NCBI GenBank assembly: GCA_907163375.1
Contig: CAJQUW010007039.1
Span: 124,001 to 188,000 of the forward strand
Reading direction: 5' to 3'
Length of the DNA: 64,000 nt
Source of the DNA: Prostheceraeus crozeri
Lineage: Eukaryota > Platyhelminthes > Polycladida > Euryleptidae
The first letter of the stretch is position 1. Each line of letters starts with the position of its first letter. Under the pieces are notes generated by a model that saw nothing but the letters and a program-made list of their open reading frames with translations, had not been told where the DNA came from and ran no database searches. Of this stretch, positions 33,861-44,908 are shown in pieces. The translations under genes were made by a program, and so were the position numbers.

Positions 33861-36800
33861 ATATGCAAATTTGAACTCCCTTTTCAGTGGGATTTTTTTG
33901 AAAGCCAACTGTTAAATAGTGAATATTGTGAATTCGCAGTCAAGGCCAGTTATTTGATTAGATATACTGGTCTAATGACCCAATTATTTGTGTTTTTCAT
34001 TTGTTCTCTTATTTCTATTGTATATTTCATACACACAAATGTGGATTTGATTCGAGGCTGAAAATGATACTTTATGGTCACCGTCCTCCTTAATGATTTG
34101 TCTCGAATCTCTAAAAAGGTAAATCCATAATTTTCATATGAGTTCTATCTATAATTCTTACAATCAAATTGATCCAAATTGTTTTTAGCTTGCTGTCCTC
34201 AGTGATGATTGAGGCAGTTTGGAATTAGCAACCACTCTAGCGCTTCACTAAGGACTTGACAATGACATGTGAAAAACAGAAACATGGAGCATCTATTTTC
34301 TCACGCCTGATGGATATTCACCCCTCAGACCACAGGCTAAAATCTGCCTCGCAGCCAAGCACATACTTGCAAGTTGAGCCCAATTTGTCCCGCACGTAGA
34401 GTTGCAGATAGCCGAAGGATTCTTTTGATAATAATTAAGATGTTAATACGTTTTCTGAAGTACATTTATCATCTGTTAAAACTCTAATTTATATCTAATG
34501 TCGATTAGATAAGTAATCTCCTGCCTCTATTCACCGACTCAATACACATCGCTCCATTCTGCAAGTGCGAGGACTGAAGCAACGCTCTTTGAGGACTACC
34601 CCTCCCCTCTATATCAGAATATCAGAACGTTTATTCTCAAATTGTAAACACGTTTTTGGGGTGATAAAATGATAACAATGAAATTAGCAAGTCAGTGAGG
34701 GCACTGATGATATACATAAATAATGAGAAAACATACATGTAGATCCACTTGCGTTATTACGATGTGCGAATAGTATGGAATATTTACGAATGATGTCGAT
34801 GTGTCATGAAAAGATGAAAACTATGTATGAAATGCTGGAAGGATTCTACAACAATCAACCGGTTAGCACTCATTAATTTTTTCGTACTTTCTTCATTTTT
34901 TCATTATTTGCAATATAAAACATAAAAAAGGCAGCAAATTACATAAAGATTACGGTGTTACAATGCCTGGTGTAGACCTGTACATACTTATTCTCGTGGA
35001 ATGACGACCTCTGCATTCTTCAAGATTCGACGCACAGCATCTCTTCTTATCTTGTAATGTTGTTGAATTTTGATTACAGATATTTTCATGGTCGATATAA
35101 CCATATGTACATGCATGTATGTGAAGTGAAATTATCTCTCTATTGAACCATTTAACTTATCAATTTGGCGGAAAGCCACTATTGAGTGATGTATATTGTA
35201 CATGTATATTATGAATTAGAAAAATTCGGAAAATGTCGAAGACTCATGTGCCGACTCATGGAATCGCTTCACCTTTTTTATGTCTATATCTCCTTGTTGC
35301 TTCTTTGTTCGCTCATCAATATGGCCTTCTCGCTTTCACTAAGTTGTCATCTCTTCATCTCCTCTTTCATTCTGGCCTCAAGTCAAATTGCTGGTTCTTT
35401 ATTTTCATCTAGGCTCTTCGACCGTATTAATAAAATGAATAAATAATTAAAAAATGCAATGATAGCAAATATATGCCTCCATAGCGTTATGCAGCTCTGA
35501 AGCGTTGAAGCAAAAGCTTTGGTTGTCTCAAACCATAGTCAATCGCAAGTGTGCAAGTCGAGAGCTGTGCCAAAAATGGCCGTTCAAAAATTAAAACAGT
35601 TTTAAGACACATCTTGAGAAGTCAATGGGCTGTTAGACAGACTATGAAGTCTGCAAAGAATCAGATCGGAAGACATATTTGCGCATGTCTGTCATGATAA
35701 GATCGAAGCAGAAACATTGTTGAACTTTGATCATGATAGCTCACATAATGACAATGATGACATTCTTTGCAGATCATAAATAATTATCACATCGACAATT
35801 TGATGATTTAATCGTCTCATCTGTTCTCCGCACATACTCATTTTGAAGGTGTATTCAATAAAGGTCTCAATATAAAAGATGCTATATGATTTCTATGATA
35901 ATTAGAATAGCGATGAAAGTGTGTTGTACAGAAATCTTTATAAATCATTTCGCTGTGTCAGAACTGAAACACATGCATTTGTCTGCTAGATGACAAATGT
36001 GTCTACAGGCTTGTAACAGGTCCAGACTAGACCTGAATAGTCTATCAGATAGCGAATGATATAATTGCACACTATTTTCTCAGATGCATTGATATTGATA
36101 TAAATATAAGTATAATGGGAGCTTGATAGACTGACGCACTGATTATTAATCAGATTATCTTGTTAATTGTCATTCTCTGCCTGGGAAAATGAAATGAAAG
36201 TTTATCAGTTAAATACAACTCCTAACGCATTATTTCTCTGAGATAGTTTATCATTGCGGCGTTGTTATTGAAACAATTTGCTGTTTGCCTTGAACACTTC
36301 TTCTTCCGCAGAGAACTAAGATGCTTTAATACTTTGAAAATTCGAAATATGCTATATTGTTTCTTTTGAGGAATACATGTAGTTTATATCGTATATTCTC
36401 GATATAACCCGCGGACTACACGATTTTTGGTATGAGTGCAGCGCATTTAATTTTCTGATAAGTGGTTCAATTTTCTCGATTCATTGGTGATTAATTACTC
36501 ACATTGTGCACATTGATGATGAGGTGAAATACGAAAGTGAAGAAATTGAACAGAGATATAATTACAACAGTGACGACTCTCAGGATAAGGTTTTACTGAT
36601 CAACTGGATGTTCTTCAATATTGGTACAACAGGAAGTAGGAAATTCCTGTTCTAAGTTTTGTGACACGCTCATTCTTGCATACAAACTTACAGATCTGAA
36701 TCCGAGAGACTTCTCTTGCATTCAATGTATTTGACACCATCAAGCCACAAACAGCGTCTATGAGTCCGTAGCAGAGGAAGCGATCTCGATGGCCCTTGAA

Positions 36801-38100
36801 TTAATTCCCTATCTACTACCAGACTGGAGTTGTGAGCATTTTCAGGCAATTACATGTAGGGGAGCGTGGGGGAATGACGACATTGTCGTAATGGCGACAC
36901 CTGCGATTTTAAGTCATCAGGCCAACGTTGGAATCTGCTTGTTGTTACATGAAAAAATTATTTTGTAAATAACTCTCGACCAATCAGATTCGAATACTTC
37001 TCGTTTAATCAGCTCTCAGTCGTAATTGAAATAAAGATGAAATTTTGATTTTTCTTTCGAAGAGAGTTGGTGAATTCATAACAGGAAGACATTACTCGTA
37101 TATCAGCGCTATTATGTTAGTACTCTGTAACTTAAGAGTCAATAAGGATGATAAACATACGCGGAATAAGTCGATAAGTTGATTTTAAGTAGCCGAAATT
37201 AAGCAGAATCAAAAATGCATCTGAGTGGGGGTGATCACGACATCATGCCTCGCCATTACCGCATTCAAGAAATATTGATATGACCAGGGACGCCGGTAAG
37301 GTTGTTGCAGGTGTTGCATCTCAAAATACCTTCCCTAAAACCAGGTGTTGCAGGCGTTGCATGTGTGCCCTCTTCAAAAATTACGGAAATACTCCGTAGC
37401 AAGCTGCAGTTTCACGAATTTCAAATCAGTGTTAACTGCTGATTCCAGACTCCAGACTGATTTGAGGTTCATTCTCATTGACGTGTCAAACTTTGCGTTC
37501 GTGCGATGAATAGCAGTGTATGAAGTGTTTCGCCACAGTTTACCATTGTGGCCCACCAGAGACACGGTGGCGGGCGCCATTCGATTTTTGCACGATTATG
37601 AATATTTTGAGATTTAGTGATTAGAAATTTACGGTTAGCATAGCTTAATTTTTTTCTATTTTCTAGACAATTTTTCATTAAAAGTTCATAAAGTTCCCGG
37701 ATGTATTCTAATGTGACTTCTGCAGGGGTAACACAAGCATATAGCTGCACATGTATTGGTAATGAAAGTGTTTCATATGAGGAATAATACTCGAATTTTT
37801 AATTGTTGCTAAACGTATTGGACGACGTTATTGTAGGTTTTCTATTATTTCTTATACCGGTAATAATTAATATATACTTAAACAATGATAATTAATGCAT
37901 TGCATAAATATTGGCATTTCAATTGAATTTCCAGCTTACTAAAAGTTGTGGAAATCTACTTTAAAAGCATGATTTAGATCTTGGGCTTTTACTGTAAACT
38001 ATAAGACAGCTAAAAAGGTTTCGTTACAAATTTTTTAGAGCAAAACAGACATCTGTGATCTACATGTAGATGTAACTGCAAATCGGACCGATTCTAAAGT
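33860..38100. other. Mostly unassigned AT-rich DNA
   Basis: No gene was supported. 36858-36905 holds GGGGGAATGACGACATTGTC next to GTAATGGCGACA, partly echoed at 37225-37265. At 37284 CAGGGACGCCGGTAAGG looks like a hAT terminus, but no partner end was found. Open frames at 35186-35446 and 37475-37750 have no family signature. Confidence 0.4.
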
Positions 38101-38580
38101 AGTCACATGTAAAAAGAAGCCCCGAACAGGGACTTCTACTCAGGACAAGACAGGCTACTCATGGGAATGAATTTATTGGAAAGCAAAATACAAAATTGGA
38201 AGCATAGACTTCCAAATCAAAACTTAATGACATAAACCTTACGATTTTTGCCAGACGTGTCATAGGCCTAGTTCAGGTGGTTGAGGTCTGGTTCAATGTT
38301 GGTTTCAACATAGAAATAAAAATGGATTCCTTGCGCTCTCTTTCTATGCGGGAAGATTTCGGCCCAAGCTGAAAGAATGGAGCAGCCTCAAATTTCAACG
38401 GTAGATCTTTAGTACATGCAGCAATATGTTTAGTCACTCCTAAAGTCATGTAATTGGCATTATCCATCTTTTGTCTATGAATAGTCAGCCGATTACGGAA
38501 CATATCCCCGGGGAACCGGAACCATATTGCATATGCATTAACATCAGATTCTGTTCTTCCATTGTTGCATGACAAGTAGA
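38100..38580 (-). mobile_element. Penelope-like element 3' end (GIY-YIG C-terminal half)
   Basis: Minus-strand frame 38575-38273 reads FPGDMFRNRLTIHRQKMDN then VTKHIAACTKDLPLKFEAAP and ends IFISMLKPTLNQTSTT. This parallels the fragment at 6.3-6.7 kb (RTRVHRQQ...HIHSCAKD...MNIIRPSLN), so it is the C-terminal half of a GIY-YIG domain. The GIY and YIG strands themselves are not readable. The 3' flank (38137-38115) holds a 9-bp hairpin AGAAGTCCC/GGGGCTTCT. Confidence 0.65.
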
Positions 38581-41040
38581 TTTAAGTCTTACAATATGCA
38601 TGTATTTTTGGAAAACCATGATTTTTCTATGTTTTTATGAGCAATTGCACTCACTCATTTTGAAGGTTGTTTCACTCTTAATCAATTCTTGCTATACTGT
38701 ACAACACATGCAGGCTGGAATCATGATACGCCGTGAAACGTTCACTAACTGACTTAGCATACACTTATAAATGAATCAGATGCAAATTCAGCATCTACAA
38801 ATGCCATTTTCTACATGTTCAATAGCATTGCAAATAAAAGCGTAATATCTGCGGTCAGAGTGGAATCCGCTCCGGAGTTTTCGACTCGAGTCCGGCCAGT
38901 GACATTCAATTTTATAGCCCGGACCCGACAAGCGACCCATTTTATTTAAAACTAATTACCATTTGGCATTTGAATAATATCATAAATTCTACTTGAATAA
39001 TCAGTTATCACATTTTAGGATTCACTCATGACGTTTTTCTACACAGAATTGGGTCATACGACACAATGTCCCGAGTGATATGGAAATAATACTCTTACGA
39101 GTATGAATGCAACTTTTGATGAATGAATTCTAAGTGTTCAGAAATACGCATCCATGTTTAAGAGCATGAAAATCGGTGCTTGCTTTTAAAACCGTAGAAA
39201 TGACTCGTGCCTTCCAAGGAAAATGTCATGCTATTGATAGATGAGCGCCAATAAAATTCTTTGAATGTTATGTCAAACCTCGCCGAAATTATTTTTTGTG
39301 ATTTTGTTTTGAGAAGATCGCGATGATCTTCAAATCCATTTTTAGAATCCTTCTTCAAGGAATGATCATGCTTGTGTGTGTCAAGGAAGCTAACATCTTA
39401 ATCATCAAGATTTGATGATGATATTGATGTTCGTCATTATATAAATGACTGCAAACCAAACAAATTAAACTCGATTGTATATCAACTCAGTATAAAAGAA
39501 TGTCAGGACGTCAATAAAAATCATCTTTAAAAGTGGCGGAACGACCCGCTTGTGTTTCCAAAAATGCATGTAGGTCTAAATTCATGATCGCAATCTTTGC
39601 GACAGGAGACAGTCATTAACAGAAATCTCATAAGCTCTTATTTATTAATTAAGATTTTCGCTAACTATGTGATATTATAGCAAGTGACATGAAAAATCGT
39701 CTTCCAATGATTGAAATATCGGCGTTTGCATTTTCTATTAATTGCAATCATTTGTGAAATTTATTATTTAATGAAATCCTTAGAAACGTAAAGAAGACGC
39801 ACTTCCGAGATTGTGGCATAATCTAATTTTTAGTTCCGATGTCAATCAAAGATTAATTTAAGCAATGACAGAAGCAATCACAAAGTCTCAATAGCATGAA
39901 ATTGATTATCGTTGAAAGATGCAAACTTCCGTTCTGCATTTTGAAATACGAGGTATGACCCTTGATTCAATTAGTGAGTCGTGAATCCTCTAACTTGCTC
40001 TTCAGAGAGCATATCGGGAGACAGATCGAATTAGTCATTGAATGTCGTAGCTAATTTGCCTTGATTTCAGACATATAATTTTTACAGCTAAAGATATTTG
40101 TATTTATCTTATACGCACAATTGCATTATTAACAATAATTATAACTTATAGCCAATCAACTATTTATTTTTTAATGTCAAATTCACATGGTCGAGTCATT
40201 TTGAGTACATTATCTCTAAAGTCTCAAAAGTCTTCCGTGTTTTAAAGTCTGTGTTTTGAATCACTGTCAATTATTAATTGTCCTCAATTCCATCATTCGC
40301 GCTCTGTTATGGAGAAGCTTCTCCGACATTGCATTCGAAGCTGTTATATGTGCAAGAGAGCTTTCTACTTAATTCATGGCTATAAGTAATCGCAATAATT
40401 ACAATGCAATCTTCTGGATGTATTTTCAGAAGAAAATTATCGTCTTACAGTCTTCCTCGCATTGTAGCACAAAATAGCGACCGCATCCGACATCATCTCA
40501 ATGGCAAAGGCATCTCGTAATCACCGTCTAATTTTGCCTCTTGCAAAAATGCTTTGCTTGGCTTCGTTGTGCCATGCTATAAAATCATTTGTCATAATTG
40601 AATGATAGGCATATTTCAACAAGCACTTTGTCGATGAACACTATCATACCACAGAGTTCAATGTTGAAACTGCAGCATATATACCAGGGCGAGTAGATCA
40701 CTCTCGAATGAGTACAAGAATCTCTACATTTTTATGGGAGCGGGTTAACTCCATATTTATCGGTATAGTCATGATCCTCTTGCACTAAAATGCAACACTG
40801 TAAAGAAACTGCGACAGCATTTGCCAATTTAAGGTACTGCTGTTGTAATTAAATGCATCTTGTATAATGCAAATGCATGATTCGCTGCTCACTAATGAGA
40901 ACTAGCAATTTAATACTTAATTAATGTGACAATGAGCTATTGGAATACCTTCCTTTGAATCAGCGCTGAGCAGTGATGGGATTGTGTTTTTTACATTCAA
41001 GTTTTTCTAAAATTGGCTGCACGACCTCTTGCATCATAGA
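38580..41040. other. Unassigned AT-rich DNA
   Basis: No open frame above 70 codons and no repeat structure recognised. A short GC-rich patch near 38865-38940 contains CGAGTCCGG and CCCGGACCCGAC. Confidence 0.5.
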
Positions 41041-41048
41041 TGTATTTA

Positions 41049-41076
41049 AGCCTCCTTGATTTTCTTGAAGGAGGCT
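41049..41076. repeat. Perfect 9-bp hairpin AGCCTCCTT/AAGGAGGCT
   Basis: Arms 41049-41057 and 41068-41076 are exact complements around a 10-base loop. It lies upstream of the LINE fragment and may be a remnant of a palindromic element. Confidence 0.6.
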
Positions 41077-41214
41077 GATTTGTATATGCTGCAAAAAGTG
41101 CCTACCGGTACTGTTTATTTTGTTGCATTTTACTGGTATGCACTTTTATAAAATCTCATCAATTTTCCTCGATATTGATCCTTACAATGGATATCCTTAG
41201 CAAAACGCAACCAT

Positions 41215-41690
41215 TCTGAATTACATTATTTGGAGTTATGCCTGTCTGTGGATGCCACTTTTATGATTGAATGTTTAAAATATCAGAAATTACGACAAGA
41301 ACTATCACTGGCATTATGCCATTGCGAAAGTGCAACCGAGTTCTACAACTTGATGAATACGAAAGCTCCAACAGATCTCAATTGTACTGCCAAATTCCTT
41401 CAAAGAACTAACGACTTGCGACAATTTATACTAAAGAGAGACAATATACTACAGGCCAAAGGAACATTTAGAAGAAAAAATTAGATTCTGATAATTTTCC
41501 TCTCTTTCTTGATCACGTTCTTTTTTGTTGTCGTTGAAATTGACCACACGCATAAAGCACAAGTACACGAGTGCATTTTATACAATGTTTCATTAAGTCT
41601 GATTCATAATGCTTCTTCGTTATTCCTGTATGTTTTTCCAAGGTCTTTGGAAATAAACGTCTATTGACTTATTGATTTATTACGATCTTA
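41215..41690 (+). mobile_element. LINE (non-LTR retrotransposon) 3' end fragment
   Basis: The frame at 41230-41484 (84 codons) contains ECLKYQKLRQELSLAL and later TAKFLQRTNDLRQFILKRDN. This resembles the C-terminal tail of CR1/L2/Jockey-type ORF2 proteins, which end in a C..Y..LR zinc-knuckle-like block followed by a 'laKFL....R' stretch. It is followed by about 200 bases of 3' UTR that ends in TTGACTTATTGATTTATT near 41681. RT and endonuclease are missing, the usual 5' truncation. Family assignment within LINEs is open. Confidence 0.55.
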
Positions 41691-42468
41691 TCAAAGGAGT
41701 CAAGTCTTCTTTTATTAGGCTGATATAGCAGCAAAGTTTGTGAGGATGCACCTTGGTTAAAAAATGCAATTGCTTCTGCAAATATATGGTTGACAAACCA
41801 TCAGTGAAAATAGAATGATCAAATTCACATATTCAACCGCAATTGATTAATATCTCAAATCTAAACTTGTGAAATGTATTATCTCAAATTGTGCATTTGT
41901 ACTTTCTTAACTCATTCACTCCCAGGCCTTTTTGACAATGTTGCTCCTCAGGATCCGGAGATTTTGCTATAATTTCAAAGTTTGATTACTTGCTCAATAT
42001 TGACTCAATAGAATTGACATTTTTACTCATTTAGGATAGTATCTCTGTTAACTACCATGCAAAATTTTGTAGCCCAACTCTTGTTAGATACTGAGTAATG
42101 TGGTTTTGAAAAATGGTATATTAAGGTCATTTTGAAAAATTTTGTAAAAATTAGCTAAAAACGGTTTTTTACTTCGATTTTGATATTTAAGTATTTGTTA
42201 ATTATTTATTCAATATCATTGATATTAATACTAATTTTCAGAGAACGGCTTTCGCAACTACCATGCAAAATTTGATAGCACAACTCTCCTTAGATACTGA
42301 GAAATATGAATTTAAAAATTGTATATTTTAGTCAATTTGATAAATCTTTCAATATATTATAAAACCATATTTTGATGTTGCGTACTAAATCAAAAAGATA
42401 TAAATCATGAACATTTCGTATATTTGTATTTTAGTTATTGAGGCAGTAAACTAAAAATATTGTCAAAT

Positions 42469-43246
42469 TCATGTGCTGAAATTCGTTTTAGTATGATAGT
42501 CTTTGAAACAGGTATGTACACACAAAGCCACTTTGCAATTTGAACACAAGTGCTCTCCCTGCGAATTTGCTTCGAACAAGTAGCGCGAAGATGGTCGTAT
42601 AAAAGGTCTCACTTTATGGAGGCGATCGTGGTTTTCCTGGCCTGATGCAACAAATGTATCATTGTCGTTGAGATGGAAAAAGGACAATATCGCTTGAAAT
42701 CTATTACGTGGCATGATTGCCGGGGCAAAACTTTGAGCTAGCAGTTCGGAAGTGGACCAGTAATCAGCCAAAGTAGGTTTTTTCACGACCATCATGTGAA
42801 TCAGTATTGCAATAAACCCTCGAATTTCATTTAGGGTTACTGTTTTCCACAATTTGAAAAGGAATTAGGTGTAGCATCTTGTTTGCGGTGAATTTGATCT
42901 GCAGCATAACGATTTGTTTCAGATTTGAAAAGACGAATCATACCAGGAGTCATGAATAAATAGAAAAAGTCTAGCAGAGACTTTGCTTCATCAGGGATAT
43001 CTAATCCAGGATGTCCGATAAACGCAGGTATATCAGGGTATCCAGCTATCCCTCTATCCATTCTTCATGATCATCCACTCTTCTTCCTCTTAAACGTTGC
43101 GGCCTTTGTATAGGAGCAGGATCATCAGTTGTATCGTTTGCAATATCATCAGCTTCTTCATCGCTAGACGAATAGTCGTCTATATCTGACCCCTCAGCTT
43201 GTACCAGCTCGAGTATTTCTTCCGCCGATAGTCGTCGTCTGGCCAT
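42469..43246 (-). pseudogene. piggyBac transposase lacking its catalytic core
   Basis: The N terminus at 43246 reads MARRRLSAEEILELVQAEGS followed by an acidic stretch. A second frame reads FIGHPGLDIPDEAKSLLDFF and SETNRYAADQ. A third reads WKTVTLNEIRGFIAILIHMM, KPTLADYWST, MPRNRFQAILSFFHLNDND and DRLHKVRP, all of the PF13843-type N-terminal half. Directly after KVRPFIRPSS the frame jumps to CSNCKVALCVHTCFKDYHT, the C-terminal cysteine domain. The three catalytic Asp blocks are therefore deleted. It cannot cut DNA, but it keeps a DNA-binding-type C terminus and both element ends, so it could have been mobilised by a full-length relative. Confidence 0.87.
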
Positions 43247-43533
43247 AATTTTGTCACTGAAGTGATTGCCTGGTGTCTTATAGCTAGAATTTTAACTGCG
43301 ACCGAGGAGTAATACTCAGTAGAAATGCAATGTCTTCGCCTGTGATTATATCGCATCGCTAAGATTGCTAAGCGTGAATTGTGTGCACATTAATGTTTAA
43401 TTTTAGCTTTGTAGACAGATCAGAGACAGATAGATATGACATCAGTATGAAATTGAATGAAGAATGACACTCTGAAGCCTTATCAGCTGCAAAGATTAAA
43501 TGAATATTGAATCAAAGTGATAGATAGGTAAAA

Positions 43534-43601
43534 ACGTGTATACACGTCCATGGGAGTCAAGCGGTGTTGTCACGTTGACGTGTATACACGTCCATGGGAG
43601 T
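43534..43601. repeat. Two 24-bp subterminal repeats with ACGTGTATACACGT palindrome
   Basis: ACGTGTATACACGTCCATGG plus GAGT occurs at 43534-43557 and again at 43578-43601; the second copy runs into the terminal repeat. The first 14 bases are a perfect palindrome. Likely transposase-binding sites, since piggyBac ends often carry internal repeats. Confidence 0.7.
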
Positions 43602-44908
43602 GAATGAGTTAAAGCACTTCCACACAACATCCGTAAATTCTCACAATTTCAAAACTCAACTTGTGTGTAAGCTTTAAAGTAATTCCTTCTGCACTACGCT
43701 TAACATAATCAATGTTTTGACGACCGCTCTATATACTCGTGTCATGATGTTCACGCGGTCGAATCGCTTGTAAACAGGGACGTGCCAGCATAAAAAATTT
43801 TGGGGGGGCAGCCTCTCACGTACCGTATACAATATATAGTAGATTGGATACCCGCGTACTCCTACATTACCTTACGAATATGCATATAATACGTGATATA
43901 TACGCAATATGATCGATTTTTGTGGAATAGATTGATAAATAGCATTATGTTAACGTTCGCTTAATTTCATGAATGGAATACAGAAGTTTATAACTTGTAA
44001 TGCAGTAAAAACAATATTTTTTAGAGAAAGTTAATAATTCTCATCTTCAGAAAGTAACAAAAGTGACGAAGAAAATGGCATATTCTCAAAATATGCAGAA
44101 GGTATGACGAGTGTAATAGCCGATTCAATAAGTAATTCCAGAACTTGTGTAAAATACTCCAAAACTAGGATATTCTGATTTCTTTATGAATCGCTCGGTT
44201 TTTAGAACTTTTGGCTTATAATCGAATTTAATATTATATAACAGATTTATAAAAGAATAGATTATTGATGCTAATTTGAAAAATAGGGAGCAGAAGTTTA
44301 ATGAATTGCGAACTAATCAAGTAATGCAAATTAATCTTGAAGGACTGAAAACTGAAAAGCTGCCACTAAATTTATCACATGATAAAACAATCCTAAACTA
44401 GTTTATAGAATTACGTATTAAAAAAGTAAAGTATCATTTTCCAATGCTGCACTATGTTGTTGTGAATTGCATCTGATGTTTGTAGTACAAAACTGCACTG
44501 TTCTGGATTTGGAGTACATTTGCTCTGACCTTATGAATCGACTATAACTTACATACAAAGAATCTCTGATCCGACCATGACCGGAATTTTATGTAAAGAA
44601 ATTGGCCAAGGTTTGGTTCGTTTATAATGTTTATAATCCATTTTGAAATTTTTTGTAGCAAACTACGAATAGAAAACTTTCTCATTGTTGAGAAGTAGAA
44701 TCATGATGATTTATCAAGTGATAGTAAAGCTGAATAATTTTCATAATACATCGGTTACTCGGTTGTCGCTAAATCTGAGAAGGAAGATTGTTTTTTACAA
44801 ATTTCTATATCATAAAATTCCGGTCCTTGGTTGACAAATTTTATCAGTTTGAATGATTTAACGCATTGATTCATGTACAACTATTTCTTATAAACTCTAA
44901 AACGTAAT

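Larger units (their letters stand above)
41907..43612 (-). mobile_element. Internally deleted piggyBac element with TTAA target sites
   Basis: The element is 41911-43608 (1.7 kb), flanked by TTAA at 41907-41910 and 43609-43612. Left end CTCATTCACTCCCAGG; right end CCATGGGAGTGAATGAG, giving a 14-base inverted repeat CTCATTCACTCCCA. The minus strand encodes the two outer parts of a piggyBac transposase with the catalytic middle missing. Near the right end a 24-base block (ACGTGTATACACGTCCATGG...) is repeated at 43534 and 43578. The left half holds a ~190-base direct duplication (around 42048 and 42240). Confidence 0.9.

Noticed and set aside
37284-37300. hAT terminus CAGGGACGCCGG as evidence of another element
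   Set aside because: No matching inverted end or 8-bp target duplication was found in the window.
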